A stretch of DNA of 64,000 nucleotides from Lophius americanus. Its lineage: Eukaryota > Chordata > Actinopteri > Lophiiformes > Lophiidae. Numbering within the stretch: position 1 is the stretch's first letter; each line of letters begins with the position of its first letter. This document shows, one piece after another, positions 49,638 through 62,322 of the stretch. The stretch is from positions 1,320,501 through 1,384,500 of the forward strand of contig JBBDHG010000110.1 of the NCBI GenBank assembly GCA_037951165.1, given 5' to 3'. The notes under the pieces are model-generated. The model saw only the letters and a list, made by a program, of their open reading frames with translations, was not told the origin of the DNA and did not search any database. Both the position numbers and the translations under genes were made by a program.

Positions 49638-51050
49638 ATAGGGCCGAGCGATTCTGGTTAAAATAAGAATCGCCAATTTTTTGCTTGGAATTGAGATTGT
49701 GAATCTCCCCACGATCTAACCATTCAGTTTACATCTTATTGCATTTTGTTATGGACATTAGAATAATAAAGAACCATGCGCTGTCTGCCAGTAACACAGA
49801 TATGTGTGTCCAGGAACCTAAGGGTTAACTCCCAAAGCGCTACTACGCACTAGAGCCCGGGTGCATCTTTATGTCCAAGCCCGACCGAGTCCAGGAGATC
49901 GCTGACTGGGCCCGACCCGAACCCAGCAGACCGTCTATTTTCAAGTCTGAACCCGAACGTGTCCGTCACAGTTAACACTGGCGGAAGCACTGAACTTTTA
50001 CACCGTCACACAGTTGTTGATACAATGATTGAACGCTTGTTTATTATCCCGAATACTGATGTCGGCAGTCTAACGAAAGTAAAAGGGTCGGTTTTTTGCT
50101 CTATGCCCTTGGTGTTTTAGCCCATCAAACACAAACATCACAAACTGTCCTAGGCAGTAAGAAATATACTTTAACTGGAGTCGGACCATTGACAAAAGCT
50201 TTGTTACACTGTTCATCAAGAACTCAAACGAAATCCCCCCCAAACTATTGGTTTCCCTGTAAGGTTTTCAGTTGTTTTAATCCTAGCTGAAGACATGTTT
50301 TTTAAGTCCTTTATAGTTTAAGTTCGGCTACAGCAAGAGAATTTACCGCTAGGAAAGTAACAGATAGCCAATGCTGCATTCAGAGGCAGATGCAATGTCA
50401 CAAAAAGAACACATCCAATACTGACAAGTTAGATAAGCCAACACTGAGATACAGACAGTAGATCCATTTCTTTAATTTTACTGCTACACTGGTTCTTCAA
50501 TACGATATCTTGAACACATCATGTTAAATTGGCTATCGTGATCGAATCTGTCTTTGGCTATCCCTGACATGACACACTCCACTGAGCAACTCCTCCACGT
50601 TGTTATGAGTGAAAGATTTGTAGCCGCCGTGAAACAACGGAGAAAAAAAGTAATAGAAAGAAAAGCATGATAGAAGAAGGAGTTATGAAGTGATAAGAGA
50701 CTACCACTCCTGCGTCTGCTCGTGCTACGTGATGTTAGCTCTCGAGCTACTAAGTAGATCTCCCAGTTAGTACTAAGTCGTTAAAATAGTGCTTAGCTTA
50801 GCGCTTAGCTAAGGCAAGGTAAAGCCAATTTTAGCACTTAGCAACTCCCATAAACCCCAACGGCAGAGATACAAAATGGCAGGCCGTGGTCTTCAAGGCC
50901 ATTACCTCACTCGTCATAACATAAACTGCGGCTTAACTAGTGGGTTTTTGTTGCAGCTCATAAATTAAAATGCTGGAGAATTGCTGTACTTCAGAAATGA
51001 GATCGTACAAATGTCTGAATCAAGATTGCGATCACCAAGCCATATTCTTA
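49638..51050. mobile_element. Possible non-autonomous DNA-transposon remnant
   Basis: It opens tagggccgagcgattctgg, like the ends of many fish hAT-like elements. The words gaattgagattgtgaatc (about 49690) and gaatcaagattgcgatc (about 51017) are similar to each other. The interior has a distinctive cccgacccgaacccagc stretch near 49910. No transposase frame is seen. Boundaries are uncertain. Confidence 0.3.
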
Positions 51051-52905
51051 GGCATACCACATACAGATACAAACAGCATCTGTGCAAATTTGCAGCCACT
51101 CCCTTAAAAAAAACTCACTTCATTCCCTAAACGCCTATCTTATGTCTCCCTAACTGCTCTTCCTCATCTCCCTCAAATAAAACAGGATCAGTGCCTCTCC
51201 TCTGCTTGGCTACATCAGTCTGTATAGCACTGTATACAAATTATGGTGCAGGGGAAGTGGTAGGCAGAGGGGAACCAGGCAGCCTGACAATACACTCAAT
51301 TCTCTCACTCCCTCTAACTTGCTCCCTGTCTCTTGGCCTGGAACTTTAAATGCAAGTTGGCGCAGCTTCCAGTTCAGTGTCCAATGCCAGATGTAAGAGT
51401 CGGTGTCATGCTGCTGCTATGCGGAGCCTCCGAGAATGAATTAGTATCCCATCACAAAAATATACAAGAGGGGACCAGCATTTGGAACCTGAGCGCCCCA
51501 AGATCTAGTTATGCTGGAAGTTATCGACAGAGTAAAGAGGGGGAGGCAATGCAGAATGTGTGTGTGTGTGTATGTTGGGAGGAGTTTTGGCCTGCACACA
51601 AACATGTTTTTTCTGCATATTCATTTCACGTTTAAAGAGTAAAGCTGATTACTTTTGATAATAGTAACATAATCACTGCTCAAATGATTTGTTGTTTATA
51701 ATGAGAAGATTTTACGATATCTTTTTTTTAACCACTACAAACAGCCTTTACCATGGTACGTTGTACTTATTTCAACATAGGCACGTCAGTGCTTGTATTT
51801 TTTTAGTGGGTTCTAGTTAGCAGGAAACATTGTAAGATGATTGGTGGAACAAGATCCCATGTTGATTTTATACAAATTTAACTTCCGCTAAGCTCCTTGT
51901 GTTGAGTCTCTGCTCTGTATTCTGTCTACAATGCCTTCTCATCAATGTGTATATGCAATTACTCTTGAACATGAACCCATTCCCCGACTTTAACCTCCTA
52001 GTGAAGGAGACTTTCTCACAATTAATGAAGTTGAGTCTCTTTCAGAGCCAGTGTTTCATTAATTAATAGCCCTATTGAGTGAATATAAGACACTTGTGTG
52101 TGTCTAACCAAAGCAGCCATTCGGTCAAGATTAGACCTCTAGTTTTCCTACTGTCTGAAATTCAATGAGGTCTCAGGAACACTGTAAAAATTTCAGCGGT
52201 TGGAAACTTAAATGACTAACATGCTTGAGTGGACCAGCTGGTCACGGCACCCAAAGCTGTACAGTTTCAACAAGTATGTGAAGAATTATGAACCAAGGCC
52301 TGTGGCTGCCGCAGTTTGTGTGTGTGTGTGTGTGTGAGTATGGAGTTTGAGTTTTTGTCTGTTTTTACAATAGCATATGCAGTTTTTTTGCTCTGTGTAT
52401 GAATGTATATATGACTACAGGAGAGCGGCAGCATCCTTAAAGTCCTATTGAATGGAATGGACCATCACACACACGCATCTGCCACAGGCTATCTCCTCCT
52501 TATAAAGCTCATGTGGCTCCCTTCTGCGAGCCCAATGACGTGACGGGGCCTCTTTTTAATCCTCTGTTCACTTTTTAATAATGGTGTGAATATATGGAGG
52601 CCGTTGAGTTTAAAAGTCTATGGACATGGATGAAACAGCTTTTTGTCTTGCAGAATGTTTTATATTCTCTTGCCATGACCGCTCAAAAATATTTTAAAAC
52701 ATTTTGATGTTAATGTCACTCGGGTAGTGTTAAAGTAAAACAATATGCAACACACATGTTGATATGTGTTTCTTTATTTTATATCAAAGTAGGTAGGCCT
52801 TTCCACCAAAAGTGTCTATGTGTATGTACTGTATTACTTAGGAGTCAGTGATGAAAAGACAGATGTAATCCATCAAATAATCAGTGACTGGAAAAAAAGA
52901 AAGAA

Positions 52906-52928
52906 GTGTGTGTGTGTGTGTGTGTGTA
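52906..52928 (+). repeat. Short TG microsatellite
   Basis: About 11 TG units. A similar tract of about 10 units lies at 52317-52336. Both are in the 6.5-kb intron. Confidence 0.85.
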
Positions 52929-54546
52929 TGTTTGTGTGCACCTGCAATCGTGTAGCTGTGTGGGTGTGTACAATTTTTAGAGTGTTAGTGGTGATTTGTG
53001 CTCAGTGGTTAGGTAACCAGTCCACCTTTCCCTCTATAAACATGGAGGGACATCTACTGGCCTATGAGGGCACTGCCGTCTCTCACTCCTCCCCACTCAC
53101 TGTCTCAATGTCACTCAGCTGTTCACTCACTTACACACCCTCTCCCTTGCTAGTTTAGACATACATCGCTGCCTGGAGACCTTGGACTCATGGAAACCAA
53201 CCATGACCCTGACACATCCTATTACATAGTGCCTCTGAGCTTTGCTTATGGACGTACTGTATGTATACTTATGTGGTGCCACGGACATATAGTGAGTTTT
53301 CCACATTAAATGATCCAGTCAGGCTTTCGTTGCTCTCACTCTGAAGCTGGGAACAGCGTTGGTTGTGTTTCACACCTGTGTGGTCATAATTATCAGCTTT
53401 ACAGCAGCATACATTCTGCCTGGCCCACTCTCACTCTCTGGGAATTTGCTCTCACTTCTTTGGATTAATACTTCAAAGTCTTCTTAAGCCATGCTATTTT
53501 GATCACTTGATTGATAAGTGTGCTTTTATTGTGATTACCTCACAAATTCAAAAGTAAGCTTCATTGGGCTTTGACATGAAGCGTAAGAGCTTAGCTTGTT
53601 GAACTGACACCTCAAAGGCTTTTACCGACTGAAAACTAAGAGGGGGAAAAAGAGAGATGAGAGACAGAATCGAACAGAATTGGGGGCTGGTTAAAATGCC
53701 ATAACATAGAATAACATAGAATGTGCCCGAATTTTCAGGGCCTTAGCTTTTGGGATTCCTAACTTGTGACCTCACGGACAATATTGTTTTCTCACAGAGG
53801 ACGTGAGGCCGCAAGGAATGGGATTACACATTCTTGTGTATTGACATCAACTTCCTCTTTCCAAATGAGTATGGAAACACACATGATGGGATGGGTTCAG
53901 AGGTCTGGATCCGGGACGAGAGTGGTGTATTGCGTTTTAAGGAGCCCTTGAACCACCAACCGCTTATATTTTGCAGGGAGATACAGGATAGGTAATACCG
54001 AGTGGTTGCCAAAACACTTCAGCTTTTCTTTTGTCACAGGTTCACTTCAAATATGTTTCTTTTTCTCTGTGTGTTTGTTGATTTTGATCCATTTATCTTT
54101 AATCCTACGTACATTGGTGTGTCCAGGAAGTCATACGTTATACTAAGCCCAAATCTGCTTGCGTCCTACACCTTCTGCCCTCCTCACCTTATGTGTGGTG
54201 TGTTCCCAAAAGTAACCAATGCGACACTTCATACAGTGCCCAAGGTAAAGAGGAAGTGACCTTTCACCCCGGCTCCTCCAGCCAATTTCATAACATCCAG
54301 GCCAGCAGTCAACCCTTCATAGCCTTCACCTGCACATGACTCATAGCTGCCCACCCATTCTTATGGCTTCATTTCAGGCCGCTGGCTTTTAAACAACTAT
54401 GTGACCCAATCCCTAAATGCATGTGTCTTTGGAAGTGGCGTGGTGCTTTTGGGTCCAAGTGATCAACTAGGCCAAGTCAAGGCCCTTGTCTGTAAGGATG
54501 CTGCCTGACAAACTCAGCCCTCTGTCCTCCATTAGGTCAAATTTCC

Positions 54547-54551
<5 letters not shown>

Positions 54552-54641
<90 letters not shown>
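54552..54641 (+). repeat. Long CT dinucleotide microsatellite
   Basis: About 45 uninterrupted CT units, 627 bp upstream of coding exon 7. The Arg/Glu minus-strand frame and the Leu/Ser plus-strand frame across it are artefacts. A pure tract this long is usually polymorphic and can form triplex (H-) DNA. Confidence 0.97.
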
Positions 54642-54642
<1 letters not shown>

Positions 54643-55268
54643 GAGCTGATGTAGCAGTGAGTTCATGCAACACACATAAACTCACACACCTGCATACTGG
54701 AGCGTTGGCAGCAACTACTGTAAAACTGCTTTGGTCTGTGCTGTTTTTGTGTGTTTGGTTGACAGCAGAAACATCTTGCTTGTATTAAAGTACCCTGAAG
54801 GCATGGACAAATTAATTTAATGTGCTGCACAGGGCACAGACATTTCCACTAATAGCGTTTTTCTTTGTGTTTGACTAGTTTGTTCTCAGAATTGGCCTCT
54901 TTAAATCAATTTATTTTTTTGGAGTAAAAGCATACTAAGAGGGAACTGAGTGTTTTCACCTGAACTCTCATTTAATATAAATTTGGCAGCACTGCTGTGT
55001 AAAAATGCGTCGCACTTGTGTTTTTTTTGGTTTGTTTGTTTTGTTTTTTCGCACAGCAATCACTGACTATATTCTGTATTCTCATATTATTTCTAATACT
55101 TATACTTTTATTCTAGAGTGTCCAATTTGAATGAAGTTTCTCAAAAAGATTCTCTCTAGCAGGGCAAATAGATGCCCTGTGCCTTACCATTAATTCTTTC
55201 TCACCAAGAATAAAGCAACTCTGAAGAACTATTTGCATAATAATTTATTAGACTTTTATTCTCCTCAG

Positions 55269-55534
55269 TGGTGGATGTGGATATGGATAGCCAGGAGAGC
55301 TGTCAGTACTCCAGCCAAGACCTCTACACGCTGTCTGACGAGGCAGATGACGGTTGGGTGTCCTGGGCTTGGTCGTTCGTCCCAGCCATTGTAGGCACAG
55401 AGGAAGAAAGTGAGGAAGGCCTCTATCAAGAGCGGGAACCTGGAGGCATCTCAACACACCCCCAACAACATGCTCACAGAGACCCCATCGTTTCCATCGG
55501 TTTCTACTGCACCAAAGCTTCCATTACCTTCAAG
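55269..55534 (+). CDS. vps13b: vps13b coding exon 7: Trp-rich motif in an acidic linker
   Basis: This completes Val312 and encodes to residue 400. An acidic, Ser-rich segment (VDVDMDSQESCQYSSQDLYT) leads to the conserved core GWVSWAWSFVPAIV (about 340-353), then a variable Glu-rich stretch, then DPIVSIGFYCTKASITFK. The Trp-rich core and the C-terminal part match mammalian VPS13B, while the acidic flanks differ. Acceptor is cctcag and donor tcaag|gtaaac, phase 0. Confidence 0.95.
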
Positions 55535-57712
55535 GTAAACCAGTCATTCAAAACAGGCAGACATCATCATAAACATTTCATTACAACCCATAACAAAATA
55601 ACCCATTGTGGCTGGAATATACACAAACATAAAATTGGTGACCAACAGTTATGAGTATTTTTTTTCATCTTTGAATATTTTACCCTTCATTAAAAATCAA
55701 GGACAAAATCAAATTAAAATGATTTAAAATTATTAATAATATGTGTTTGTCCAAAAATGATAATGCAGAATGTAAAGTCTCTTATCGTGAATACCGGTAT
55801 TACACCAAAGGGAAAAACTGTTTTTGTAGTGCAGTATCGTGATATCTCAGGACATTGTTGTGGAAAACCTGCAGATAATCGTGTTAAATTGTTGTTATAG
55901 AATTTTCAGACTAGGAATATAGTTGTGTTAACAATTACATTTTTTTCCTTGCTTCCGTAACTGTTTATTCATTTCCACTTCCCACCCCATCCCTGCATCT
56001 TTATAATTTGTGGTCATTTTCAGTTTGCGTTTTAAATAACAGCTTGATCCTCAGGAAGTTTCAATCCTCTTTGTCTGTGTGCGGTACAAGGGAGGGTAGT
56101 GTAACCGCTAACTGGCGTCTTGGGTCACGTTAATGTTTTAAACATTATACATGGTATGATGACTATTCAGAAATGGATCCCAAACTTTAATCCTGGCTGC
56201 TCACTCAGAATAGTTGGAATTCATCTGCGTTTCCCCTCAGGTTCTGGCACTTCAGCTCAGATTACTGCACGTGTGTGTATGTGTGCGAGTGTGGGTGTAC
56301 TGGCCTGATGTGTGTGATCAGTGAGTAGGCCAAAACAGGCCAAACAGACCTTGGTGCTTTTCTAATAATGTTTAAATTGTTCCTGTATTGTTTGAGTTCT
56401 TTTAATCAATTAATTGCCCCTTGTCTGGAGTAATTGCACACAGCTGAGAGGATGCTGTTTTAAATGTTCTCTCCTCTCTCGTACAAGGAAGCATTTAGTT
56501 TGAGGGAATTTCATGTCTTTGAATAGCCACTGCCTGAACAAGAGTTTGACACAGACGTGAAATCAGTGAGGTATTTTTAGATTGCAGGCCCATTACTCCG
56601 CAGAACTCTTTGATCAGAAGAATTGGCAGTATGCTGTAAGGACTTTTACACACATAACGCATAGTTCAGCAGTGACCATTAATCCCCCTCTTTCAATTTT
56701 GCACACATGTTAAACTCTTGTTGCATGCAAGATCTAATTTTTCTTTTAGGAGAAATATTCTTTCTTTCCTTTTGTATTTCAAAGATAGCAACTTTCAACA
56801 TCCCTTAAGTCTTTTTTGACTTTCAAATTAGATCCTTTCCATCGTGTTAGATTTCATATAAAGTGCATGAAGACACAGCACACCCATGCCCACTTTCAAC
56901 ATTTCTATGATGCTTCAAATAGAATATTTTGCCTTTTGTTGAACTACTAAAGCCTTTTAATGGGATATAATAAATGCAAAGTAGCAGTGAAGGTGATGGC
57001 ATTATTATTGTGATTGTGCTTCAGCACTCTGTTGCCTCCGTGCCTTTCGCCACCAGTTTTGGTTTCCTTTTTTTTCTCTCTTTTTTTTGCTAAATCTATA
57101 TCTATGTATGTTTATGGTTTATGCCGATACTCATAAGAACCATAAAAAAACCTAAAAAAAACCCAGGCAGTTTGATCTTACAGCAGATAAGTGTGATTAT
57201 TGTGCTTGTGAGTTTCTGCATGTGATCTACACCAGCCCTGTTTGAAAGACTAGCCTATTAAGTTTTACTGGGAAATACCACCTACTTTGGGTGTAATACA
57301 CCTTGTGTGAATCACAAGATGAAACAAGACAAAACGAGGACACAAGGACAAGCAGTAACGAAAAGCCATGCACTAATGAGCAGTGTAGCGGTTTATGTTC
57401 CTTGCACCCCTAGCCAGCCCAGAACCTAGAGAGTCCCAAGAACCAAACACAGAGCCATGATGTTGGTCAAAAACACTGGTTCATCACCCACTGGTGGGCC
57501 CAATTGACACTGAAAATTGGGTCCTAGTGGTTGCTAATGTGTTATGCCTGGATAAGCAACTTCATTCATCAAGTATGTCTTTCTGTGACAGGTAAAGCCT
57601 CCATGTCACTGCCACTTTGAACTGATGCTGTCAGACAGAGCAATTAATTTGCCAGATTATTTTGCATCTTTACTTACCACTGCTGCCACTGTTATGAGGG
57701 TTAGGTTGGTGT

Positions 57713-57745
<33 letters not shown>

Positions 57746-58946
57746 GTCCCGGCACATGTTGAACTATCAGAATTGAAATAAGGAAAGGGAGGAAGGGTGA
57801 GTGGGTCTGCTCCATCAGTTGGGATAATAAGGCACAGCTGCTTCTTGCTCTACACCTGCTTCCTGTGTTAAAGTTGAATGGGTGAGGTCCTGCACATTTC
57901 TGTGCTACACCAATATTTTTCAGACTGACCAACTGCAAATGCATCACAGCTTTGTGCCTCTTTCACCCCTAATAACTAGATGCTCTCTCTTGTGTCTTTC
58001 TCTCCCTCCAACTCATCACTGTCTCTGCTCGCTATCAATGATTTGATTAAAAGTTATTTTTCTTTGATTGATTGAACCAAATACTTTATGAACAATTGTT
58101 TGCCTGTGGCCACCTAAGTGCTTTAGTCGTCTTCTGATTACCATCCTCAATAAGCCAGAGAGGGCCTCCCCTAGGATCAGAGAAGAGTGGATGCCATGTG
58201 GTTTGATGAATGACTTTGGCCAAAGTCCAAATGTGGAAGAGAAAACGTCCAAAAAGTCCCAAGGCTGGCATCCAGCCTCTGATCTAAGGACATGTTATCT
58301 GTCCTTGTTTGAATGTTTTTGTTTCTGGTTTTAAACATTATTTTCCAAGGGCCTCAATGGCCATCACATCCAAAGACTCACTTATTTTTTTGTTTATTTT
58401 TCACATCATGCGTCTGTTTCATCAGTGAATTGCAGAAACACACAAACACATGCAAACACAATAATACTTACCATTGAGTTTTTAGTGTTGCATTTATGTG
58501 TTATCTGTATTATTGCTAAAACGTTTAGTTATTGCTTCAAACAAAATGTTCCCTAATTGTGCCCTTGGATTTTTACAGTGCAAAATCTCCTCTGTGTTGC
58601 TCACTTTTCATCAGTTTACTGAAGGTTTAAGTCCCTGTTGTTGAATTTGATCCAGTTTGTAATACATTATCATCAACAGGAACAGGACACGACCGCAAAG
58701 CCTTAATTGTATTACCACATTTAAGCTTCAGTTTTCCCCATCTGTTTGAGGATTTTTTTATGATACCAGCATTTCATTTTGGCCTAGTGTAAAACATGGA
58801 ATTTATTTTTTATCCTCAAACATGAAGATAAATAACTTCCATAGCTCAGTGATTCAATTATTCACTCTTTGTTTTATTATTGAAATTCATTTTTGTACAT
58901 TCTGACATTATCAGTATCAAATTTGTCTCCTTGCCTTTCGTACCAG
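55535..58946 (+). other. vps13b: vps13b intron after coding exon 7
   Basis: This 3.4-kb intron contains a 31-base G run at 57713-57743. Apart from that and T-rich tracts near 57067-57088, nothing is recognised. Confidence 0.88.
57713..57743 (+). repeat. Poly-G run of 31 bases
   Basis: Thirty-one consecutive G residues follow ggttggtgt. Runs this long are rare and hard to sequence, so the length may be inaccurate. On the RNA sense strand it could form G-quadruplexes. Confidence 0.92.
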
Positions 58947-59042
58947 CTGACAGAGACCCAGTCAGAGAGCAGCTACTACAGTCCTCAGAAGGTCAAGTCC
59001 AGGGAGGTCCTGTGCCTGGAACAAGAGGGAATCACTATTGAG
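58947..59042 (+). CDS. vps13b: vps13b coding exon 8
   Basis: This encodes residues 401-432, LTETQSESSYYSPQKVKSRE to EGITIE. SESSYYSPQKVKS and EVLC are near-identical to the mammalian protein. The exon is phase 0 at both ends (32 codons), so skipping it would keep the frame. Acceptor is taccag and donor attgag|gtaaac. Confidence 0.95.
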
Positions 59043-60227
59043 GTAAACTTCTGTGACTATGTATTTAACCTTATGCCTAGAAATATGTCAATTATGAAAG
59101 GGATCAACACAATTTATGGTCTTTTACAGTCTATTAAAGAATTGTCGTTTGTCGTAGACGTTTCACTTTTTATTCAATAAATTATCTGCTTTCATTTAAT
59201 AAGCAGAGATCATCTCTGAGTGCTGTTTTGAGTTTAGATAATAACCAAACAACTGTGAGTCTAGTCCAGATGTCTTAAATTCCAATCTGTTCTTATCATA
59301 GTAGAGAAAAATAGGCAAAATATATTAAATATGTTATTATTAAATTTATTAGTAATCAAGGCAGGAGGTTGACACGATTTGTCCAACCATGGATTTTAAC
59401 CAATATTTATGACTGGACAGCTCACAGAGTGCGAACCTCCACCCTTGCAACTCACTTTCCTTGTAGTGTCATTGAACCTTAAAGTAATTGTCTCATGATA
59501 GTTAGACTCTCCTCATATTCTCACTGACCTTTTAGAATTTGGAATCCCATTGTTGTATAGTTGTTAATAGTTATTCAAGAAAAACAGTATTTCAATAATG
59601 TTTCCTTAGGATCTAGCCCCGGAATTTTAATGATTATTCCATGGACCCACCCAGTTTTCGTGGTAATCCCTCAAGTGATTTCGGTTTAACTGACAACGTT
59701 CCAATCTTGCCTATTTTGAAATCTTGAAATTCTCAAGAACAAAAAAATAAAGGTTCCTGATTATACCCCTTATCCACATCCACTCCAAAATGTAATGAAT
59801 TCTTCCTTCCTACATTCCTAGTGCTTCAACCGAGTGTCATCAATATCGTTGTCAGGTAGTCTAGGTGCAATAGATGCCAAATGGCAAAAATATCCTATCT
59901 TACAATGTTAAAGAAACATAAAACAAATTCCAGATTATGCCTCTTCAATGCTGCCTCTAGGATTTTTTTCAGCAGCGAGGGCAGGCCTATACAAGAGTTA
60001 CGACATCGCCCGGCATTTAAATTAAGCCTCACTGAGCTCGCTAATGTTGAACTTAGGTTATGGGGACCATTATTTCACTATATTGCTAGGCTATAATTAC
60101 TGGGTCATGAATATCAGTATAGAATAACGTTAATGGTAGCGGAGAGGTGACGCTTCTATATTTTTTAAGTACATAGTACATCGTACCTACATAATGGAAA
60201 CCCTGCCTCTTTATTTGGATCCACTTT

Positions 60228-60550
60228 TGGGGGCGCAGGTGGCTCAGTTGGGAGAGCGGTTGTCTTCTTATCTGAAGGTCGTTGGTTCAATCCCCTACGG
60301 TCCACATGTCCTTGATTAAGATACTGAACCCCAAGTTGCTCCAAATCGCTGTTCCATTCGTGCGGGAATTATGGCGTGAATGGTTACTGCTCCTGATGAG
60401 CAGGTGGCGCTTTGCATGGCAGCCGCTGTCTTCATTGTTTGAATGTTTGTGTAAATGGGTGAATGCTGGCTCACATTGTATAGCACTTTGAGTGGTGGAA
60501 TAGAATAGAAAAACCTTATATAAGTACAGTTCCTTTGCCATTTACCATTT
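60228..60550 (+). mobile_element. Nearly full-length tRNA-derived SINE
   Basis: The head gggggcgcaggtggctcagt with ttgggagagcgg is an A-box-like tRNA portion, and ttggttcaatcccc is the B box. The body has catgtccttgattaagatac with tgaaccccaagttgctc, and the tail agcactttgagtggtgg and ttatataagtacagttcctt. These blocks recur in the same order in a widespread teleost SINE family. The copies at 25997 and 29979 share its head and body. Confidence 0.85.
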
Positions 60551-60584
60551 TAACATTTAATTTGTTATATGCCCACATTCTACC

Positions 60585-60675
60585 AAGTGATGTGAAAATC
60601 TCTCAAATGGTTTATGTGTAATCCTGCTAACAAATAAATGCTGGCAAAAATATAACCTCCATTGGTGAGGTAATG
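60585..60675 (+). repeat. Interspersed repeat fragment, copy B
   Basis: It contains gtgtaatcctgctaacaaat and then aaaatataacctccattgg, matching the copy at 43537-43655 in order of words. The SINE at 60228 ends about 35 bp upstream, so one may have inserted beside or into the other. Confidence 0.5.
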
Positions 60676-61841
60676 ATTAATATTAATAATGAAAAATTAT
60701 CATTTCTAGTGATATCCATCCTCTACCAGTTGTGTCTATCTTTGTTCACATAAAGCCCAATAAAGATCCGTGTCCTCCCGTTTGATCCTCCATTATTATT
60801 CTTAGTCTCCTTATGTACTGTTCGACGGAGGTCCCTCCCTTCTTAAGTACATTTATAAAGCCTCTGCAGATCACTAATCCGCGGCCTGTCGTGAAAACAG
60901 TGGAATCTGTGTCTGAGTCCTGTCCAAGTGCGATCATTTCCGCGTTTTCCCCTTGGTGTAGAAAATATTTTTAAACTTTTCTCTCATTACCTGGTTGGAG
61001 AAGGAAAGAACGTTTCTGCTCCTAAGCCTTTTACCAGATGTGAGAATTCTAAGGAGAATTCCAATTCCAATTTCAGTAATTTATGCTTTTGCTGGAAGAG
61101 AAGGAGAGCAGTCTGAACCTGGACCAAAAGTGAGAGCGTTGAAAGGCAAAGAGATGGCTAGTAAAACAGGAAAAACAAGGCCTTGTAATTATTGTGTGGT
61201 GAAACGTTAAGTTTTATTGGATTGCCCTCTGTTTAGTTGTCTGCTGGGTAAAGCAAAGGTACGCTGAGTGAGAGAGAACCGTACTTTGCTGGACTGTTAC
61301 CACATCATTGGAAGCAGTCTGACCCCTGATCCTCTTATCACAGTGAAGTGGGTCTGTATCATCAACACCACCAACTGGCACCGCCTCAAAGTGTTGATGA
61401 GTCCGTAAAAACTAGCACCTTTATTTGTCGTTAATTTAAGATTTTACCTTTTATTTGAGTCATTTTAATTACTATAAATGATTGCACTGTTGGTCTTACT
61501 GGGCTTATGTTAAGTGATTTAAAACAATTTGCATCCTGGCTGTGTGAAGAAGAAATTACTAATTTTCTCCTTCAGCCTTTTCTCTATCTTGCCACAAAAT
61601 GTAACATCTTCTTCCCCCTAATATTTAGTTACAATGTGGTCAATTGAATTAACGTTTATTTAAAAAAATAAATATATTATATATTCCCTTTTTTTCACTC
61701 CGTCTTTGTATTCATTATGTTCTTCAAGGGAGGAAAAGGCCTCCAGAGTTCATCCAGTATCCACATAACTCTTCATGTAGAGGTGAATAAATCTGGATTA
61801 TGAAAACTGGTTACATTTTTTTCCTGCGGTTTTCATTCCAG

Positions 61842-61964
61842 GTGCTGATGATGGGTGAGCCGTTCTTCGATTGTCAAATTGGCTTTGTGGGCTGTCGGGC
61901 ACTTTGCCTGAAAGGCATCATGGGAGTACGGGATTTTGAAGAAAACATGCACAGAAGTGAAGAG
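61842..61964 (+). CDS. vps13b: vps13b coding exon 9
   Basis: This encodes residues 433-473, VLMMGEPFFDCQIGFVGCRA to HRSEE. MGEPFFDCQIGFVGCRA and GIMGVRDFEEN match mammalian VPS13B almost exactly. Acceptor is attccag and donor gaagag|gtaaag; phase 0 at both ends, so it is skippable in frame (41 codons). Confidence 0.95.
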
Positions 61965-62322
61965 GTAAAGTCGGCCTAAAAACCTCGAGGAAAAAAAGGG
62001 GAAAAACCTGAGTGACAAAGATTAAAAGAGAATTTAAAAACCCCAGAAGAGATCACTTTCACCTACAGTATGCCTCTTTCAGCCACTATTGCTCTCAAGA
62101 GCTTTTATAAGAAGGAAAAGATGTGGTCAAATTTGTTAATGGAAAAGAGAGATCCAGCAATGTCTTCATCCACTCATCTGAAGCTCAACAATGTAGATCT
62201 CCCTAAACCTTAATGATTTTCTTCAACTATGTTTTAACTATAAACTAAAATCTTAAGCTATTACTATTCTCTTTTTGTATTCTCTCCTTCATACTTCTCT
62301 TTATTCTTTTCCTTTTCTGCAG
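61965..62322 (+). other. vps13b: vps13b intron after coding exon 9
   Basis: This 358-bp GT-AG intron ends in a strong pyrimidine tract (ttccttttctgcag). No other feature is seen. Confidence 0.92.

Larger units (their letters stand above)
48747..55268 (+). other. vps13b: vps13b intron after coding exon 6
   Basis: This 6.5-kb intron holds a possible DNA-transposon remnant from 49.64 to about 51.05 kb, TG tracts at about 52317-52336 and 52906-52928, and a long CT microsatellite at 54552-54641. Nothing coding is recognised. Confidence 0.88.
59043..61841 (+). other. vps13b: vps13b intron after coding exon 8
   Basis: This 2.8-kb intron carries a nearly complete tRNA-derived SINE (60228-60550) and another copy of a fish repeat fragment (60585-60675). 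No other feature is seen. Confidence 0.88.

Noticed and set aside
54467..54788. Arg/Glu-rich minus and Leu/Ser-rich plus frames
   Set aside because: Both are artefacts of the CT microsatellite.
60228..60310. tRNA gene
   Set aside because: The A- and B-box-like words are those of a tRNA-derived SINE: the sequence continues into a shared SINE body and tail, and no clean acceptor stem is visible.
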